Shown here: positions 53,559 to 62,517 of the stretch, in pieces
Numbering within the stretch: the stretch's first letter is position 1
How the letters are laid out: every line of letters starts with the position of its first letter
NCBI RefSeq assembly: GCF_004358185.1
Contig: NZ_SMUV01000061.1
Location: 46,723 to 110,722, forward strand
Length of the DNA stretch: 64,000 nt
Direction of reading: 5' to 3'
Origin: Antarcticimicrobium luteum
Lineage (GTDB): Bacteria; Pseudomonadota; Alphaproteobacteria; Rhodobacterales; Rhodobacteraceae
The notes under the pieces: model-generated
What the model was told of the DNA's origin: nothing
The model's input: the letters and a program-made list of their open reading frames with translations, nothing else
Database searches by the model: none
Made by a program: the position numbers and the translations under genes

Positions 53559-53577
53559 CTTTTTGGTTCAAACGGGT

Positions 53578-54696
53578 TTAACTAGGCCATCCGACTTTCG
53601 GAGACTGCGCGTTGCCGCGATAGGTGCCCGCCGGCCGCGTGGTGACGGTGTAGAAATCCGCGGCCAGCTCCGATTGCAGCCCGCGCAGCAACTGCGGCTC
53701 GCCGATGGGCACGATGCAGTCGGTGCGGGGGCCGGGGATCTTCACCCGGTCGAAGGCGCGGTGCAGCGCAACGGCCTGGGCGTGGGCGATATGCTTGGGA
53801 TAGGACCGCGCGCTCAGCCGTTTGCCCGCCGCCTCGATGATCCGCGCCGCAGTCACCTTGCCGATGCTGGAGAAGTCGTCGACCAGGAACTGCATCAAGG
53901 TGCGGCTCTTGGTGCCGTGCAGCATCTGGATCAGCCGTCCCAGCTCGATGCCGTGCGGGTGCGGCTTGATCTCCTGCGGGCGCGGCGGCAACGCCTCCAC
54001 GCTGCGGGGGAAATCGCGCGCCTCGCCCTCGGAGTCCCGGAAATGCAGCGTCACGTGCGGGTTGGCGATAGCGGTCTGGCGCAGGTATGCGGCGATGGAA
54101 TGGCGCCCGCCCTGCAGATGGCCCTCCAGCGTGATTTCGACCCGGGTGCCATGGGGCACGTCCCAGTCCACGTGCTTCTTGTGGTGGATGTCGGGGCGGT
54201 TCTTCCTGGTGTCGATGGACACGTACAGGTCGGTCGCCTGCGGCTCGCCGGCGACCCGGCTGAGGATGTGCATCGCCTCGCCGGTGGTCAGCTGACCGTA
54301 CATTCCGGCCGCCGAAATCCCCATTCCCTGTTGCCCGCGCGACTGGCTGAGCTTGTGGAATTTCGAACCGTAGAGCAGCTTGCCGAAAATGCGGCCGATC
54401 TGCGCCTCGACGATGCCGGGGCCATTATCCTGCACCGCGACGGTATAGATCCGGCCGCGCCGGCTCGGCTCGATCCGGATCTCGGGGAGGATGCCGGCGT
54501 CCTCGCAGGCGTCTATGGCATTATCCACCGCCTCTTACACCGCCGTCACCAGCGCTCTGGCCGGGGTGTCGTAGCCCAGCAGGTGCCGGTTCTTGAGGAA
54601 GAATTCCGAGATCGATATCTCGCGCTGCCGCCCGGCAAGGTCCTGGGCGGAAACCGTTTTCAGGCCCCCTGGGGTACTGTGGGCGCGTTCAGTCAT
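53578..54696 (-). pseudogene. Topoisomerase VI subunit B, broken
   Basis: From ATG 54696 the frame begins [20 protein letters not shown], meets TAA at 54535-54537 (codon 54, where EAVDNAIDACEDAG-type homologs have a Lys) and continues in the same frame. The GHKL ATPase motifs follow: EAVDNAIDACED, DNGPGI and RGQQGMGISAAGMYGQ. It continues into the topo VI transducer (TDCIVPIGEPQLLRGL, TTRPAGTYRGN), where homology ends at about 53610. A full B subunit is roughly 600 residues or more. So the gene has a nonsense mutation and has lost its C-terminal part at the mobile-region border. Its start overlaps the helix-hairpin-helix gene by 8 bases. No A subunit is present. Confidence 0.85.
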
Positions 54697-55543
54697 CGGC
54701 GAAATAGTGATGCCTGCACTCGGGCTCCCGCCCCCGCACCACGCGCTGCCCCTCCAGCGGGCCGCGGGTCTCTGTGACCACGGTGCGCTGGTGCTCGCGC
54801 CCGCCGGGGCGGCCGAAGTAGATCACGACCCAATCGTCGGTACGCCCCAGGTCGTGGGCCAGCGCGGTGTTGGAGTAGAGCGCGGTAAACGACCAGCCGT
54901 CGCGGTCGCTGTGAAAGATCGGCAGCCAGGCCTCACCACCGGGGTTGAACCGCTTGGGCGCGATCCGGCGCAATTCGCCCGCGGCCGCCTTGTCCCGATA
55001 GAGCCTGTCGACCTCCAACAGCAACTCCACGCCGGGTTCCTCGTGATCCTCGCGCCTTTGCCGGCGCCGCCGGGCCAGCATCGAGGACAGCGAGGCCCGG
55101 ATCGCCGCCGCCCGGCGCGGACCGATGCCGGGGACCTTTTCCAGACGCCCGTCATGGGCGGCGATCTCCAGCGCCTCGAGGGTTTCCACGTGCAGCGCGT
55201 CCTGGATCGCCTGCGCGGTGGCCGCCCCGATCCCCGGAACCGACTGGAACAGGCTTTCCGGTTCGGCCTCGCCGCGCATCCGTTCCAGTTGGATCCAGCG
55301 GCCCGTCGCCACCATCTCGTCGATGGCCCGCGCCAGCCGGTCGCCGATGTTGGGCAGCGCGACCAGCCCCTCCAACCCCGCGCGTTCGAGGATTTCGGCG
55401 GGCGTCTCGTCCAGGGCGCGAACGGTATCGGCCCCCATCTGGTAGGCGCGCACGCGGAACCGGTCCGCCCCCTGCGCCTCGAGCAGCGTCGCGGCCTCGT
55501 TCAGGCGATCGGCGATCTGTTCCTGCGAAAGGCGGCTTTCCAT
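54689..55543 (-). CDS. Helix-hairpin-helix protein related to PolX N-terminal domains
   Basis: The 284-residue protein starts [20 protein letters not shown] and shows [20 protein letters not shown], then [15 protein letters not shown] and [16 protein letters not shown] and [17 protein letters not shown]. These are the lyase/fingers-like HhH units of family X DNA polymerases, without the nucleotidyltransferase part. A second domain ([28 protein letters not shown]) is of unknown function. It is upstream of the topoisomerase VI B gene with an 8-base overlap, suggesting a shared DNA-handling role before the latter broke. Confidence 0.75.
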   Translation of the reverse strand: MESRLSQEQIADRLNEAATLLEAQGADRFRVRAYQMGADTVRALDETPAEILERAGLEGLVALPNIGDRLARAIDEMVATGRWIQLERMRGEAEPESLFQSVPGIGAATAQAIQDALHVETLEALEIAAHDGRLEKVPGIGPRRAAAIRASLSSMLARRRRQRREDHEEPGVELLLEVDRLYRDKAAAGELRRIAPKRFNPGGEAWLPIFHSDRDGWSFTALYSNTALAHDLGRTDDWVVIYFGRPGGREHQRTVVTETRGPLEGQRVVRGREPECRHHYFADD

Positions 55544-55721
55544 GCCCCTGCTCCGGTCCCGTTTGCGGCCTGTCCTGTTCCGAGTGTGACCGCATAACGC
55601 CATCATTTCCATAGCTGCGTATCGCGGGCGGCCCGGAATCCTTGCCCCGGCCCGGCGCGCGCGGCACAGTTCGGACAGGCCGCCGCAACCGTCTGGCGGC
55701 CCGCGACAGGGCCAGGATCGG
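55544..55721. promoter_or_regulatory. Divergent gap between HhH and CapA genes
   Basis: 178 bases; presumably holds the divergent promoters. No distinct palindrome or -35/-10 pair stood out. Confidence 0.3.
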
Positions 55722-56857
55722 ATGGACCGCAACGACGCAAACACTCTGCGCCTCTTTCTGGGGGCGATGTGATGCTGGGGCGCGGCATCGACCAGATCCT
55801 GCCCTATCCCGTCGATCCGCGCCTTTACGAAAGCTACATGCGCTCGGCCCTTGGCTACGTCGATCTCGCCGAACGGCGCAATGGTCCGATCCCCGAAGAG
55901 GTGCCGTTTTCCTATGTCTGGGGCGACCTGCTGGCCGATCTGGAAAAGCGCGCCTGTGATCTGCGGGTGATCAACCTGGAAACCGCGATCACCACGTCCG
56001 AGCACCCGGCAGCGAAACAGATCAACTACCGCATGTCGCCCGGGAACATCGGTGCGCTGACCGCGGCGGGGATCGACATCTGCACGCTGGCCAACAACCA
56101 TGTTCTGGACTGGAGCGAGGAGGGGTTGACCGAAACGCTCGACTCGCTGGATCGGGCCGGCATCGGCCGGGCCGGGGTCGGGCGCAGCGCGGAGGAGGCC
56201 GCGCAAGCGGGTGTCGCCGAGGTGACGGGCAAGGGGCGCGTCCTGGTCATCGCCTACGGCTCACCCTCTGCCGGCGTGCCGGAAGGCTGGCGCGCCGGAC
56301 CCGACCGCCCCGGCATCAATCTCCAGCCCGACAGCATCGACGCGACCGTATCCGATATACACGCCCGGACCGACGGCCTGAAACGGCCCGGCGACCTGCT
56401 GGTCGTGTCGATCCACTGGGGGTGGAGCTGGGGCTATTTCATCCCGGACGAGCAGCGCGCGATGGCACGGGCGCTGATCGACGCGGGCGCGGCGGACCTG
56501 GTCTTCGGCCATTCCTCGCACCATCCGAAGGGGATCGAGATTCATCGGGGCAAGCCGATCCTGTACGGGGCGGGCGACCTGATCAACGATTACGAGGGGA
56601 TCACGGGCCATGAGGAGTTCAAGCCCGACCTCGGCCTGGCCTATATCGCCGATGTTGCCCTCGGGACCGGGAAACTGGAGCGGCTGGAGATGATCCCCTA
56701 TCGCCGGCATCGGCTGTCGCTGGGGCGTGCCGATGCGCAAGAGGCCGCATGGCTGGCCGACATGCTGCGTCGAGAAAGCTGTCTGGGCGGGATGGCGCTC
56801 ACCCAGGACGCGGAGGGGTCGGTCCTGCTCTCCCCCGCTGGGACGCCGGAGCGTTGA
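55722..56857 (+). pseudogene. CapA-family (PgsA) gene, apparently frameshifted
   Basis: From ATG 55722 the frame reads NTLRLFLG and then hits TGA at 55770-55772. The rest of the family (GDVMLGRGIDQILPYPVD, INLETAITTSEHP, ANNHVLDWSEEG, GHSSHHPKGIEI) is in the next frame from about 55763. A run of five Gs at 55760-55764 would restore the frame and the metal-binding GDVM motif with one more G. The downstream frame alone (from GTG 55769) lacks that Asp. CapA-type proteins are calcineurin-like-fold phosphoesterases linked to polyglutamate synthesis. It may be inactive, phase-variable or a sequencing slip. Confidence 0.6.
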
Positions 56858-56887
56858 GACGTCGAAGCGTTGAGCCGGCGCGCCCGG

Positions 56888-57547
56888 TCAGCCCCCGGCC
56901 CCCGCTTGGAGGAATTTTTTCTCGAACCATGTCCCGGCCAGGTCCATCACCTGGTCCAGCGTGCCGGGTTCCTCGAACAGGTGGGTGGCGCCGGGGACGA
57001 TCTCGGTCTGGTTGGGGCAGAGCAGTTGCTCGGCCGCCGTCGCGTTGAGGTCGATCACCACGTGGTCGAGGCCGCCGACGATCAGCAGCACCGGCGCGCG
57101 CACCGACCGCAGCGCCTCGCCCGCCAGGTCGGGCCGCCCGCCGCGCGACACGACGGCGGCAAAGCGCGCCGGGCCGTGGGCGGCGGCGACCAGCGCGGCG
57201 CCGGCCCCGGTGCTGGACCCGAACAACCCGACCGGCAGCGCCGCCAGCTCGGGCTGGGACAGCGCCCAGTCCACCGCCTCGATCAGCCGTTCGCTCAGCA
57301 GGGGGATGTCAAAGACGTTGCGGCGGTCCAGCGCCTCCTCCTCGGTCAGCAGGTCGAACAGCAGGGTCGCGATGCCGCGCCTCCCCAAGGCCTCGGCCAC
57401 CCGGTTGTTGCGCGGGCTGCGGTGGCTGCTGCCGGCGCCGTGGGCGAAGATCACCAGCCCGATGGGCGCCTCGGGCACGCGCAGGTATCCTTCGAGGGCG
57501 GGGCGGCCCACCGAAACGGTTTCCGGCTCGATCTGCGCTTGTACCAT
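56888..57547 (-). CDS. Dienelactone-hydrolase-type alpha/beta hydrolase
   Basis: The 219-residue hydrolase has the nucleophile elbow GLFGSSTGAGAAL, Asp in VGGLDHVV and His in PGATHLFEEPG, with VIFAHGAGSSHRSPRNN for the oxyanion hole. This group often accompanies phosphoribosyltransferase or erythromycin-esterase genes in stress islands; here it stands alone, convergent with the CapA gene. ATG 57547 has GAGGGAAAC upstream. Substrate unknown. Confidence 0.82.
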   Translation of the reverse strand: MVQAQIEPETVSVGRPALEGYLRVPEAPIGLVIFAHGAGSSHRSPRNNRVAEALGRRGIATLLFDLLTEEEALDRRNVFDIPLLSERLIEAVDWALSQPELAALPVGLFGSSTGAGAALVAAAHGPARFAAVVSRGGRPDLAGEALRSVRAPVLLIVGGLDHVVIDLNATAAEQLLCPNQTEIVPGATHLFEEPGTLDQVMDLAGTWFEKKFLQAGAGG

Positions 57548-57636
57548 GCCGTTTCCCTCCTGGTTGCACCCGGTCTGGCGGATCGTTCCTCGCCCGGAAG
57601 GCATCATAGCACGAATCGCCGCGAAAGCGGCGGCCC

Positions 57637-57714
57637 CTATCCCGGCAGGCCCGCGACCACGCGCGCCGCCGTCGCCACCAGGCCGCAGACCACGATGGCC
57701 AGCCCCAGGGACAT
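57637..57714 (-). CDS. Possible 25-residue hydrophobic peptide
   Basis: ATG 57714 to TAG 57637-57639 encodes a peptide, SLGLAIVVCGLVATAARVV at its core, that could span a membrane. An AGGG lies 8 bases upstream. It may be a remnant of a larger membrane protein. Very short; low confidence. Confidence 0.25.
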   Translation of the reverse strand: MSLGLAIVVCGLVATAARVVAGLPG

Positions 57715-57803
57715 GGACTTGCCCTGAAAAAGTGGAGAGCACCAACTGAGGAACCAGGAGGTGTTCTATGGGAAAACGCTCTCCACAAAATCCGGGCAAG
57801 TCC
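57715..57803. repeat. Interrupted 26-base inverted repeat
   Basis: Left arm 57715-57740 (GGACTTGCCC, seven unmatched bases, GTGGAGAGC) pairs with right arm 57778-57803 (GCTCTCCAC, seven unmatched, GGGCAAGTCC): 19 of 26 positions match. Thirty-seven bases lie between. Confidence 0.8.
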
Positions 57804-57893
57804 AGGGATAGCCATCCTGCCCTTGTGGAGACCGGTTCTCATCGATCTGACACCACCGCTCGGCGCGCGGCCGCAGCCCGGCTTGACCGCTGA
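57768..57893 (+). CDS. Possible 41-residue protein, transposase-leader-like
   Basis: ATG 57768 has AGGAGGTG at optimal spacing. The product is basic (MGKRSPQNPGKS at the start) and ends at TGA 57891-57893. It begins inside the inverted repeat. I do not recognise it; a truncated transposase N-terminus is possible. Confidence 0.35.
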   Translation: MGKRSPQNPGKSRDSHPALVETGSHRSDTTARRAAAARLDR

Positions 57894-58009
57894 TCACGCG
57901 TGCTGAAAGCGGGCAACGAAGATGCCGGGCGGCCTCGCCCGCCCGGCATCAAACTGCCTCGGATTGAACGGAGCGCGCCGCGCCGGCCGCCCGGTGCGGG
58001 CTCGGGCCG

Positions 58010-60760
58010 TCAGGCGATGTCGTAGTAGCCGTTGACCGTGTCCACCGTGTGCGGGTTGCCCTCGAACCCGGTCAGCGCGAAATCGTCGTCGAACAGCGTC
58101 GCCAGCGTGTAGTCGTCAATCAGCTCGAAGGTATCGCTCCACAGGAAGTCGTCCGCGGTGCCCGGCTCGCCGCCGGGGAACAGGCTGAACGAAGTGTCCG
58201 AGAAGAAGTCGGACGAAATGCCGCCGGTCAGGCGCAGCAGGCCGACGAACAGGTCCATGTCGAAGCCAAGCGTGGTCAGGTTCTCGAAGATCGCGCCCAT
58301 GTCCACGTCGATATCGAAATCAAGCACCCCGTCTGCATCGCCGTCGACCTCCGGATCGAAGACCAGCTCATCGGGGGCCGTGACCGTCAGATCGTCGCCC
58401 ACCTTCAGCCCGCTGATGACCGAGCCGTCTTCGAAGCTCGCCAGCAGAGGCAACTCGTCGATGGTCATAGTGAAGTCCTGAACGACCTTGAGGGTGTTGA
58501 TCAGGTTGACCGCGACGACGTCCCAGGCCCAGTCGAAGGAGACCAGATTCACTGAGGCGCCTGCAATGTCGATAGACAGCCCCTCGGAGCCGGAATCGCC
58601 CAGCGGCGGGATGTACGGCAACGCCGAAACCAGCGCATCCACATCCACGTCGAGAACGGCGATGTCATCCTCGCCGGTGCTGGTGAGAACCTCGGAAGAC
58701 GGGTTCGGCGCGTCGTTGCTGTCGGTGTTGATGAGCGGGAAGTTGGCCGACAGCGTGCTGCCCAACGGCAGGCCGACCTCGAATTCCAGATCGTCCTCGG
58801 CATCGAAGTTGAAGATGTTGAAACCGGGTTCGCCAAGTTCGCCTTCGAAATCGGAGATATCGGCGGTGTCGAAGTCAAATATGCCGAACGAATACCCGCC
58901 GCCGAAGGTCGAAGACCCGATGTCGAAGTCGAGATCCGCGGCGATATCGAACACGAAGTCAAGGCCGAAGCTGACATTCGGGCTGGCGGTGGTGAATTCC
59001 GCGCCGTCGATCGAATAGGAGGACCCGATGGTAAAGGTATCGCCCTCCTCGACCTGGTAGGGCGCGGTGAACACCACATCGACGGGCACGGTGGCATCCA
59101 CATCGCCGGTGGTCAGTTCGAAATAGGGCTGCAGCCCGACCTTGGCGTCGAGATAACCGCTGGTGCCGATGCTCGGCGTCGAGATCGACGAAGGGAGGTC
59201 CACATCGACGTCGTCGCAATCGCCGCCGAACCAGCTGGCGATCTCGCAGCCGACATCGACGAAGAAATCGGCGACCGCCTCGATCCCCTCAAGGATGCCC
59301 TCAAGTACGGCGCCGGAGAAGGTGTAGCCGGGGATGATCGTGGCATCGAGGCTGAACCATTCATCCAGCCCGAAGAACGGCAGCGGGTCGTCGAAGACGA
59401 TGGCGTCGCCGGTGCCGAACATGCTCTGATCTTCGGTCACGAACAGCAGGTCGCCCGCGGTCTCCGTCGGAGCGTCGTCGGAGCCGACGACGGTGACGGT
59501 CACCGTCTTGGCCTCCGAGGTATCGACCTCCTCGGGCCAGTTCGGCGAAAGGCCGGCGCCGCTGTCGTCGATCGCGACATACTCGAAGGTCACGTCCCGG
59601 GTCTCGCCGTCGCCCAGGAACTGGAAATTGTCGAGCGGGTTGAAGGTGAAGGTGCCGTCGCCGTTGTTGATCACCTCTCCGTACAGATGGCCCTCGGAAT
59701 CCGTCGGCGCCGAGATGATCTGATAGCTGAGCGTATCGCCGATATCGATGTCGGAGGCGACGAAGGACGCCGTCACGCCATCCCCGGTCAGGCTCGGGGT
59801 GAACGGGCTGCTGCCGTCATCCTCGTCGACCGTCAGGAACAGATCTTCGGCGACGGGCTGGTCGTTCTGTCCGTCGATGGTCAGTTCCACATCGGCGGTG
59901 GCCAGGCTGCCGTCCGTTGCCTCAGTCACATAGGTGAACGCCCAAGTCTTGATCGCATCATGGCCAAGCTTGTCCACATCAGCCCCGTCGGCGACGAAGG
60001 TCGCATAGCCGTCGTCGCTCACGGTCAGGGTGCCCAACTCCAGCCCGTCGATCACAACGGTTCGCTCGAACCCGCCTGCGGTCGCCGTCAGCGCGCCATC
60101 GGCATCGGTGACGAAGATCACGGTCTTGCGGGTGCCGTCGACCTGGGTGCCATTGGTGTCATTGGCCAGCAGATCCTCGGTGCCCTCGTCATTCTCGTCG
60201 ACCTCGAAGGCGTCGTTGCGGGCCACCCCGCTGGACACGTCGCCGATCTTGAGAGAGTCGTCGCGCGGCCCGTCCTCTTCGCCGACCGAGGTGTATCTCA
60301 GGCCGAAGTCGGTCAGGTCCAGCATGTCGAGCGACAGGTCCCCCGCGGAACTGCTTAGGGTGAAGCTGACGGCCTGGATGTCGTCCTTGGCCATTCCAGG
60401 CATGCCGAACTCGATCCCGGCGTCATAGCGGCCGTAGTCGTGCAGGATCTTGCCCTTCATATTGGCATCCCGGCCGACGGTGTCGACGGCGGCCTCTTCA
60501 AACTTGGTGTTGCCCACCAGCTTCGAAGGGTTGCTGATGTGGCCGTCGACGAGGGTCTCGCCCTCGATCGAAAGCGTGCTCAGATTTAGCGTCGGTGCGC
60601 CGTCGGGATCCGCGAGATCGAAGAAAAGCCCGCGCAGATCGCCGATCAGGCCGGCGCCAAGAACGTTCAAATCGAAGCGTAAAGTCCCATCGGCCACCTC
60701 GGTAACGGTGACCTGTGTGTCGACGTCACCGTCGACGACAAAAGTGATACTACGTGCCAT
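58010..60760 (-). CDS. Large acidic VCBS/cadherin-like protein, probable secreted adhesin
   Basis: The 916-residue protein is strongly acidic and lacks an N-terminal signal. Residues about 190-420 hold VCBS/cadherin-like repeats (TDGSLATADVELTIDGQNDQ, GDGTFTFNPLDNF, DTSEAKTVTVTVVGSDDAP). The rest is Asp/Gly-rich beta-type sequence without classical RTX nonapeptides. Such proteins are often type I secretion substrates, and the gene's neighbours encode no exporter; TolC at 7301 could serve. The tail ends DTVNGYYDIA. Its role may be surface attachment. An AT-rich probable promoter lies at 60761-60900. Confidence 0.7.
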   Translation of the reverse strand: MARSITFVVDGDVDTQVTVTEVADGTLRFDLNVLGAGLIGDLRGLFFDLADPDGAPTLNLSTLSIEGETLVDGHISNPSKLVGNTKFEEAAVDTVGRDANMKGKILHDYGRYDAGIEFGMPGMAKDDIQAVSFTLSSSAGDLSLDMLDLTDFGLRYTSVGEEDGPRDDSLKIGDVSSGVARNDAFEVDENDEGTEDLLANDTNGTQVDGTRKTVIFVTDADGALTATAGGFERTVVIDGLELGTLTVSDDGYATFVADGADVDKLGHDAIKTWAFTYVTEATDGSLATADVELTIDGQNDQPVAEDLFLTVDEDDGSSPFTPSLTGDGVTASFVASDIDIGDTLSYQIISAPTDSEGHLYGEVINNGDGTFTFNPLDNFQFLGDGETRDVTFEYVAIDDSGAGLSPNWPEEVDTSEAKTVTVTVVGSDDAPTETAGDLLFVTEDQSMFGTGDAIVFDDPLPFFGLDEWFSLDATIIPGYTFSGAVLEGILEGIEAVADFFVDVGCEIASWFGGDCDDVDVDLPSSISTPSIGTSGYLDAKVGLQPYFELTTGDVDATVPVDVVFTAPYQVEEGDTFTIGSSYSIDGAEFTTASPNVSFGLDFVFDIAADLDFDIGSSTFGGGYSFGIFDFDTADISDFEGELGEPGFNIFNFDAEDDLEFEVGLPLGSTLSANFPLINTDSNDAPNPSSEVLTSTGEDDIAVLDVDVDALVSALPYIPPLGDSGSEGLSIDIAGASVNLVSFDWAWDVVAVNLINTLKVVQDFTMTIDELPLLASFEDGSVISGLKVGDDLTVTAPDELVFDPEVDGDADGVLDFDIDVDMGAIFENLTTLGFDMDLFVGLLRLTGGISSDFFSDTSFSLFPGGEPGTADDFLWSDTFELIDDYTLATLFDDDFALTGFEGNPHTVDTVNGYYDIA

Positions 60761-61253
60761 GACACTCTCCCAATGTGTTGGTGTTAATTATTTTTTGGCT
60801 CACTCCGGGCGGTGTTCTGACCGGAACTGGCTCGGGAGCCGTTTTTTATGCAATTTCAAGTAACGCTAGGGAAATTAACTTTTGGTAACTTTTCGCGCTG
60901 GGCCACGTGCCTGCAAAGCGGGTGGTGTCAAGGCGATGGGCTTGAGCGGGAGAGGACGGGAGCGTAGCTTCTCGTCATGAAGACACCCGACCCTTTCCGG
61001 TACTTTCGAACCAGCCGCGAAGCGATCCGCCTTGCGGTTAACCATGATGACGAGATGACAATGATCTCCGCTCAGTGAACGAGCGACACCAGCTATTAAG
61101 AAGCAGCTGGAGGCCAGTTCCTACGCCACTTCCCGGGACACAACCATGTCATCGCCCCTCCACCTTGCTTAAGCGGCATTTAAGGCAGGGGGATCAGACA
61201 GGGTCCAGCGTGTCCTTCGAGACGCCAAAGCGATCCAAAAAGGAGACTTCAGA
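60761..61253. other. 493-bp gap: promoter region and IS6 relic
   Basis: 60761-60900 is AT-rich and probably carries the promoter of the VCBS gene. 60921-61078 is an IS6-family relic. 61079-61253 shows only the upstream region of the exported protein gene. Confidence 0.6.
60921..61078 (+). mobile_element. Left-end relic of an IS6-family element
   Basis: Beginning at GGTGGTGTCA (60921), the non-coding leader and the first codons from ATG 60977 resemble the complete left end at 63913. The peptide runs KTPDPFRYFRTSREAIRLAV, as in IS6 transposases, then leaves the family and stops at 61076-61078. The transposase is lost. Confidence 0.75.
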
Positions 61254-61727
61254 ATGCGTACTATCAAACACATCGCACCCGTCCTGTTCGGAATTGCGCT
61301 TTCCTTGACCGCCGGACCGGCCTTTGCCGAGAGCACGTCGCACCAGGGGCATGGGGCGAGCGAGCTTGCCTTGACGCTGAATGCCGGAGCGAAATGGCAG
61401 GGGGACGACAACATGATCAAGGGCATGGAGGCCATTCAGACGGCCGTCGCCGCTAATATCGATGCGATTCACCACGATCATCTGCCGGTCGAAGACTACA
61501 AGTCGCTGGCGGCGGTCGTGATGGCGCAGACCGACTTCATGATCGAGAACTGCGAACTGGAGCCGGCGGTCGATGAACAATTTCACGGCGTGCTTGGTCA
61601 GATCATCGAGGGCGCGTCCGAAATGGAGGCGGGCGACCAGGCCCGCCAGGGCGCCATTCTGGTCATTCAGGCCCTCAATGCCTATGGGGAGCATTTCGAG
61701 CATCCCGGTTGGAAACCGTTCAACTGA
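61254..61727 (+). CDS. Exported small protein, unknown function
   Basis: The 157-residue protein has a signal peptide (IKHIAPVLFGIALSLTAGPA, cut near AFA|ES) and a His-bearing mature part with ALTLNAGAKWQGDDNMIKGM, then IDAIHHDHLPVED. Similar small periplasmic proteins accompany metal-resistance and two-component loci; the name is not certain. It lies 124 bases upstream of the response regulator on the same strand and may be controlled by it. Confidence 0.6.
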   Translation: MRTIKHIAPVLFGIALSLTAGPAFAESTSHQGHGASELALTLNAGAKWQGDDNMIKGMEAIQTAVAANIDAIHHDHLPVEDYKSLAAVVMAQTDFMIENCELEPAVDEQFHGVLGQIIEGASEMEAGDQARQGAILVIQALNAYGEHFEHPGWKPFN

Positions 61728-61851
61728 TCGGTTCGATCGACGAGACAGCACGGGCCCGAAAAGGCGGGGGTCCGTGCTTGTCACAGTGGCGATTCCGACG
61801 TTCACTGTCTGGAGTGCGGGGGATTGCGGAAACCGAGGTTCGTTGGGAACG

Positions 61852-62517
61852 ATGCGCATTTTGCTGGTGGAAGACGATGCCTTGCTCGGCAAGGGCGTGG
61901 CCGCGGGGCTTGCCCAGGCAGGCTGGGCCGTTGACTGGGTTGTCGACGGCCTTGATGCCGAAACGGCCTTGCGCACCAACAACTATGACAGCATCGTCCT
62001 CGATCTCGGCCTGCCGGGCATCGACGGGCTGACCCTGCTGGAAAGGCTGCGCGCCGGGAACGATCGCACTCCGGTCCTCGTCCTTACAGCGCGCGATACC
62101 CTTGCCGACCGCGTTGCCGGACTTGATGCGGGCGGCGATGACTACTTGGTCAAGCCGTTCGAACTGGCCGAGCTGCAGGCGCGGCTGCGCGCCCTCCTGC
62201 GCCGTTCGAAGGGGACTGCTGGCCCACGTCTGCAGCAAGGCCGGGTCACGCTCGATCCGGCCGGCCACGTCGTGTTTCTGGATGGCGAGCCGGTTGAGCT
62301 GTCCGCGCGCGAATTCGCCACCTTGCAGGAACTGATGATGAACGCGGGACGGGTACGCACCCGCAGCCAGCTGGAAGACAGCCTGTATGGCTGGGGCGAG
62401 GAGATCGGCAGCAACACGGTCGAAGTCTACATCCACAATCTGCGCCGGAAACTCTATGCTGACCTCATCCGCACGGTCCGCGGTGTCGGCTACATCATTG
62501 CGGCAGGTGACGGATGA
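61852..62517 (+). CDS. OmpR-family response regulator (QseB/PmrA-like)
   Basis: The 221-residue regulator has a receiver domain (RILLVEDDALLGKGV; phospho-acceptor Asp51 in VLDLGLPG; Lys in LVKPFELAEL) and a C-terminal winged helix (REFATLQELMMNAGRVRTRS and EVYIHNLRRKLYADL). ATG 61852 is the usual family start. Its stop overlaps the sensor kinase start (ATGA), so they are coupled. Confidence 0.93.
   Translation: MRILLVEDDALLGKGVAAGLAQAGWAVDWVVDGLDAETALRTNNYDSIVLDLGLPGIDGLTLLERLRAGNDRTPVLVLTARDTLADRVAGLDAGGDDYLVKPFELAELQARLRALLRRSKGTAGPRLQQGRVTLDPAGHVVFLDGEPVELSAREFATLQELMMNAGRVRTRSQLEDSLYGWGEEIGSNTVEVYIHNLRRKLYADLIRTVRGVGYIIAAGDG

Larger units (their letters stand above)
41728..53577. mobile_element. 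Mosaic mobile region between tRNA-Ser and a truncated topoisomerase VI gene
   Basis: The region holds two serine recombinases, a methyltransferase-terminase operon, two ParB-like genes, a toxin-antitoxin pair and a relic of a second terminase. It starts at the 3' end of tRNA-Ser and ends where topoisomerase VI B homology stops. At 53485-53511 a sequence matches the tRNA-Ser 3' end at 20 of 27 positions, a possible degenerate right attachment site. Structural phage genes are absent. It is probably a stack of several insertions rather than one intact element. Confidence 0.7.
53153..53577. other. Gap with terminase relic and possible att site
   Basis: No intact gene. It holds the terminase remnant, the tRNA-3'-like sequence and a terminator (listed separately). 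The first 220 bases show nothing convincing. Confidence 0.5.
57548..58009. other. 462-bp gap with inverted repeats and tiny ORFs
   Basis: Contains an interrupted inverted repeat (57715-57803), a 25-codon minus-strand ORF and a 41-codon plus-strand ORF, listed separately. It could be the edge of a degenerate insertion sequence. Confidence 0.5.
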
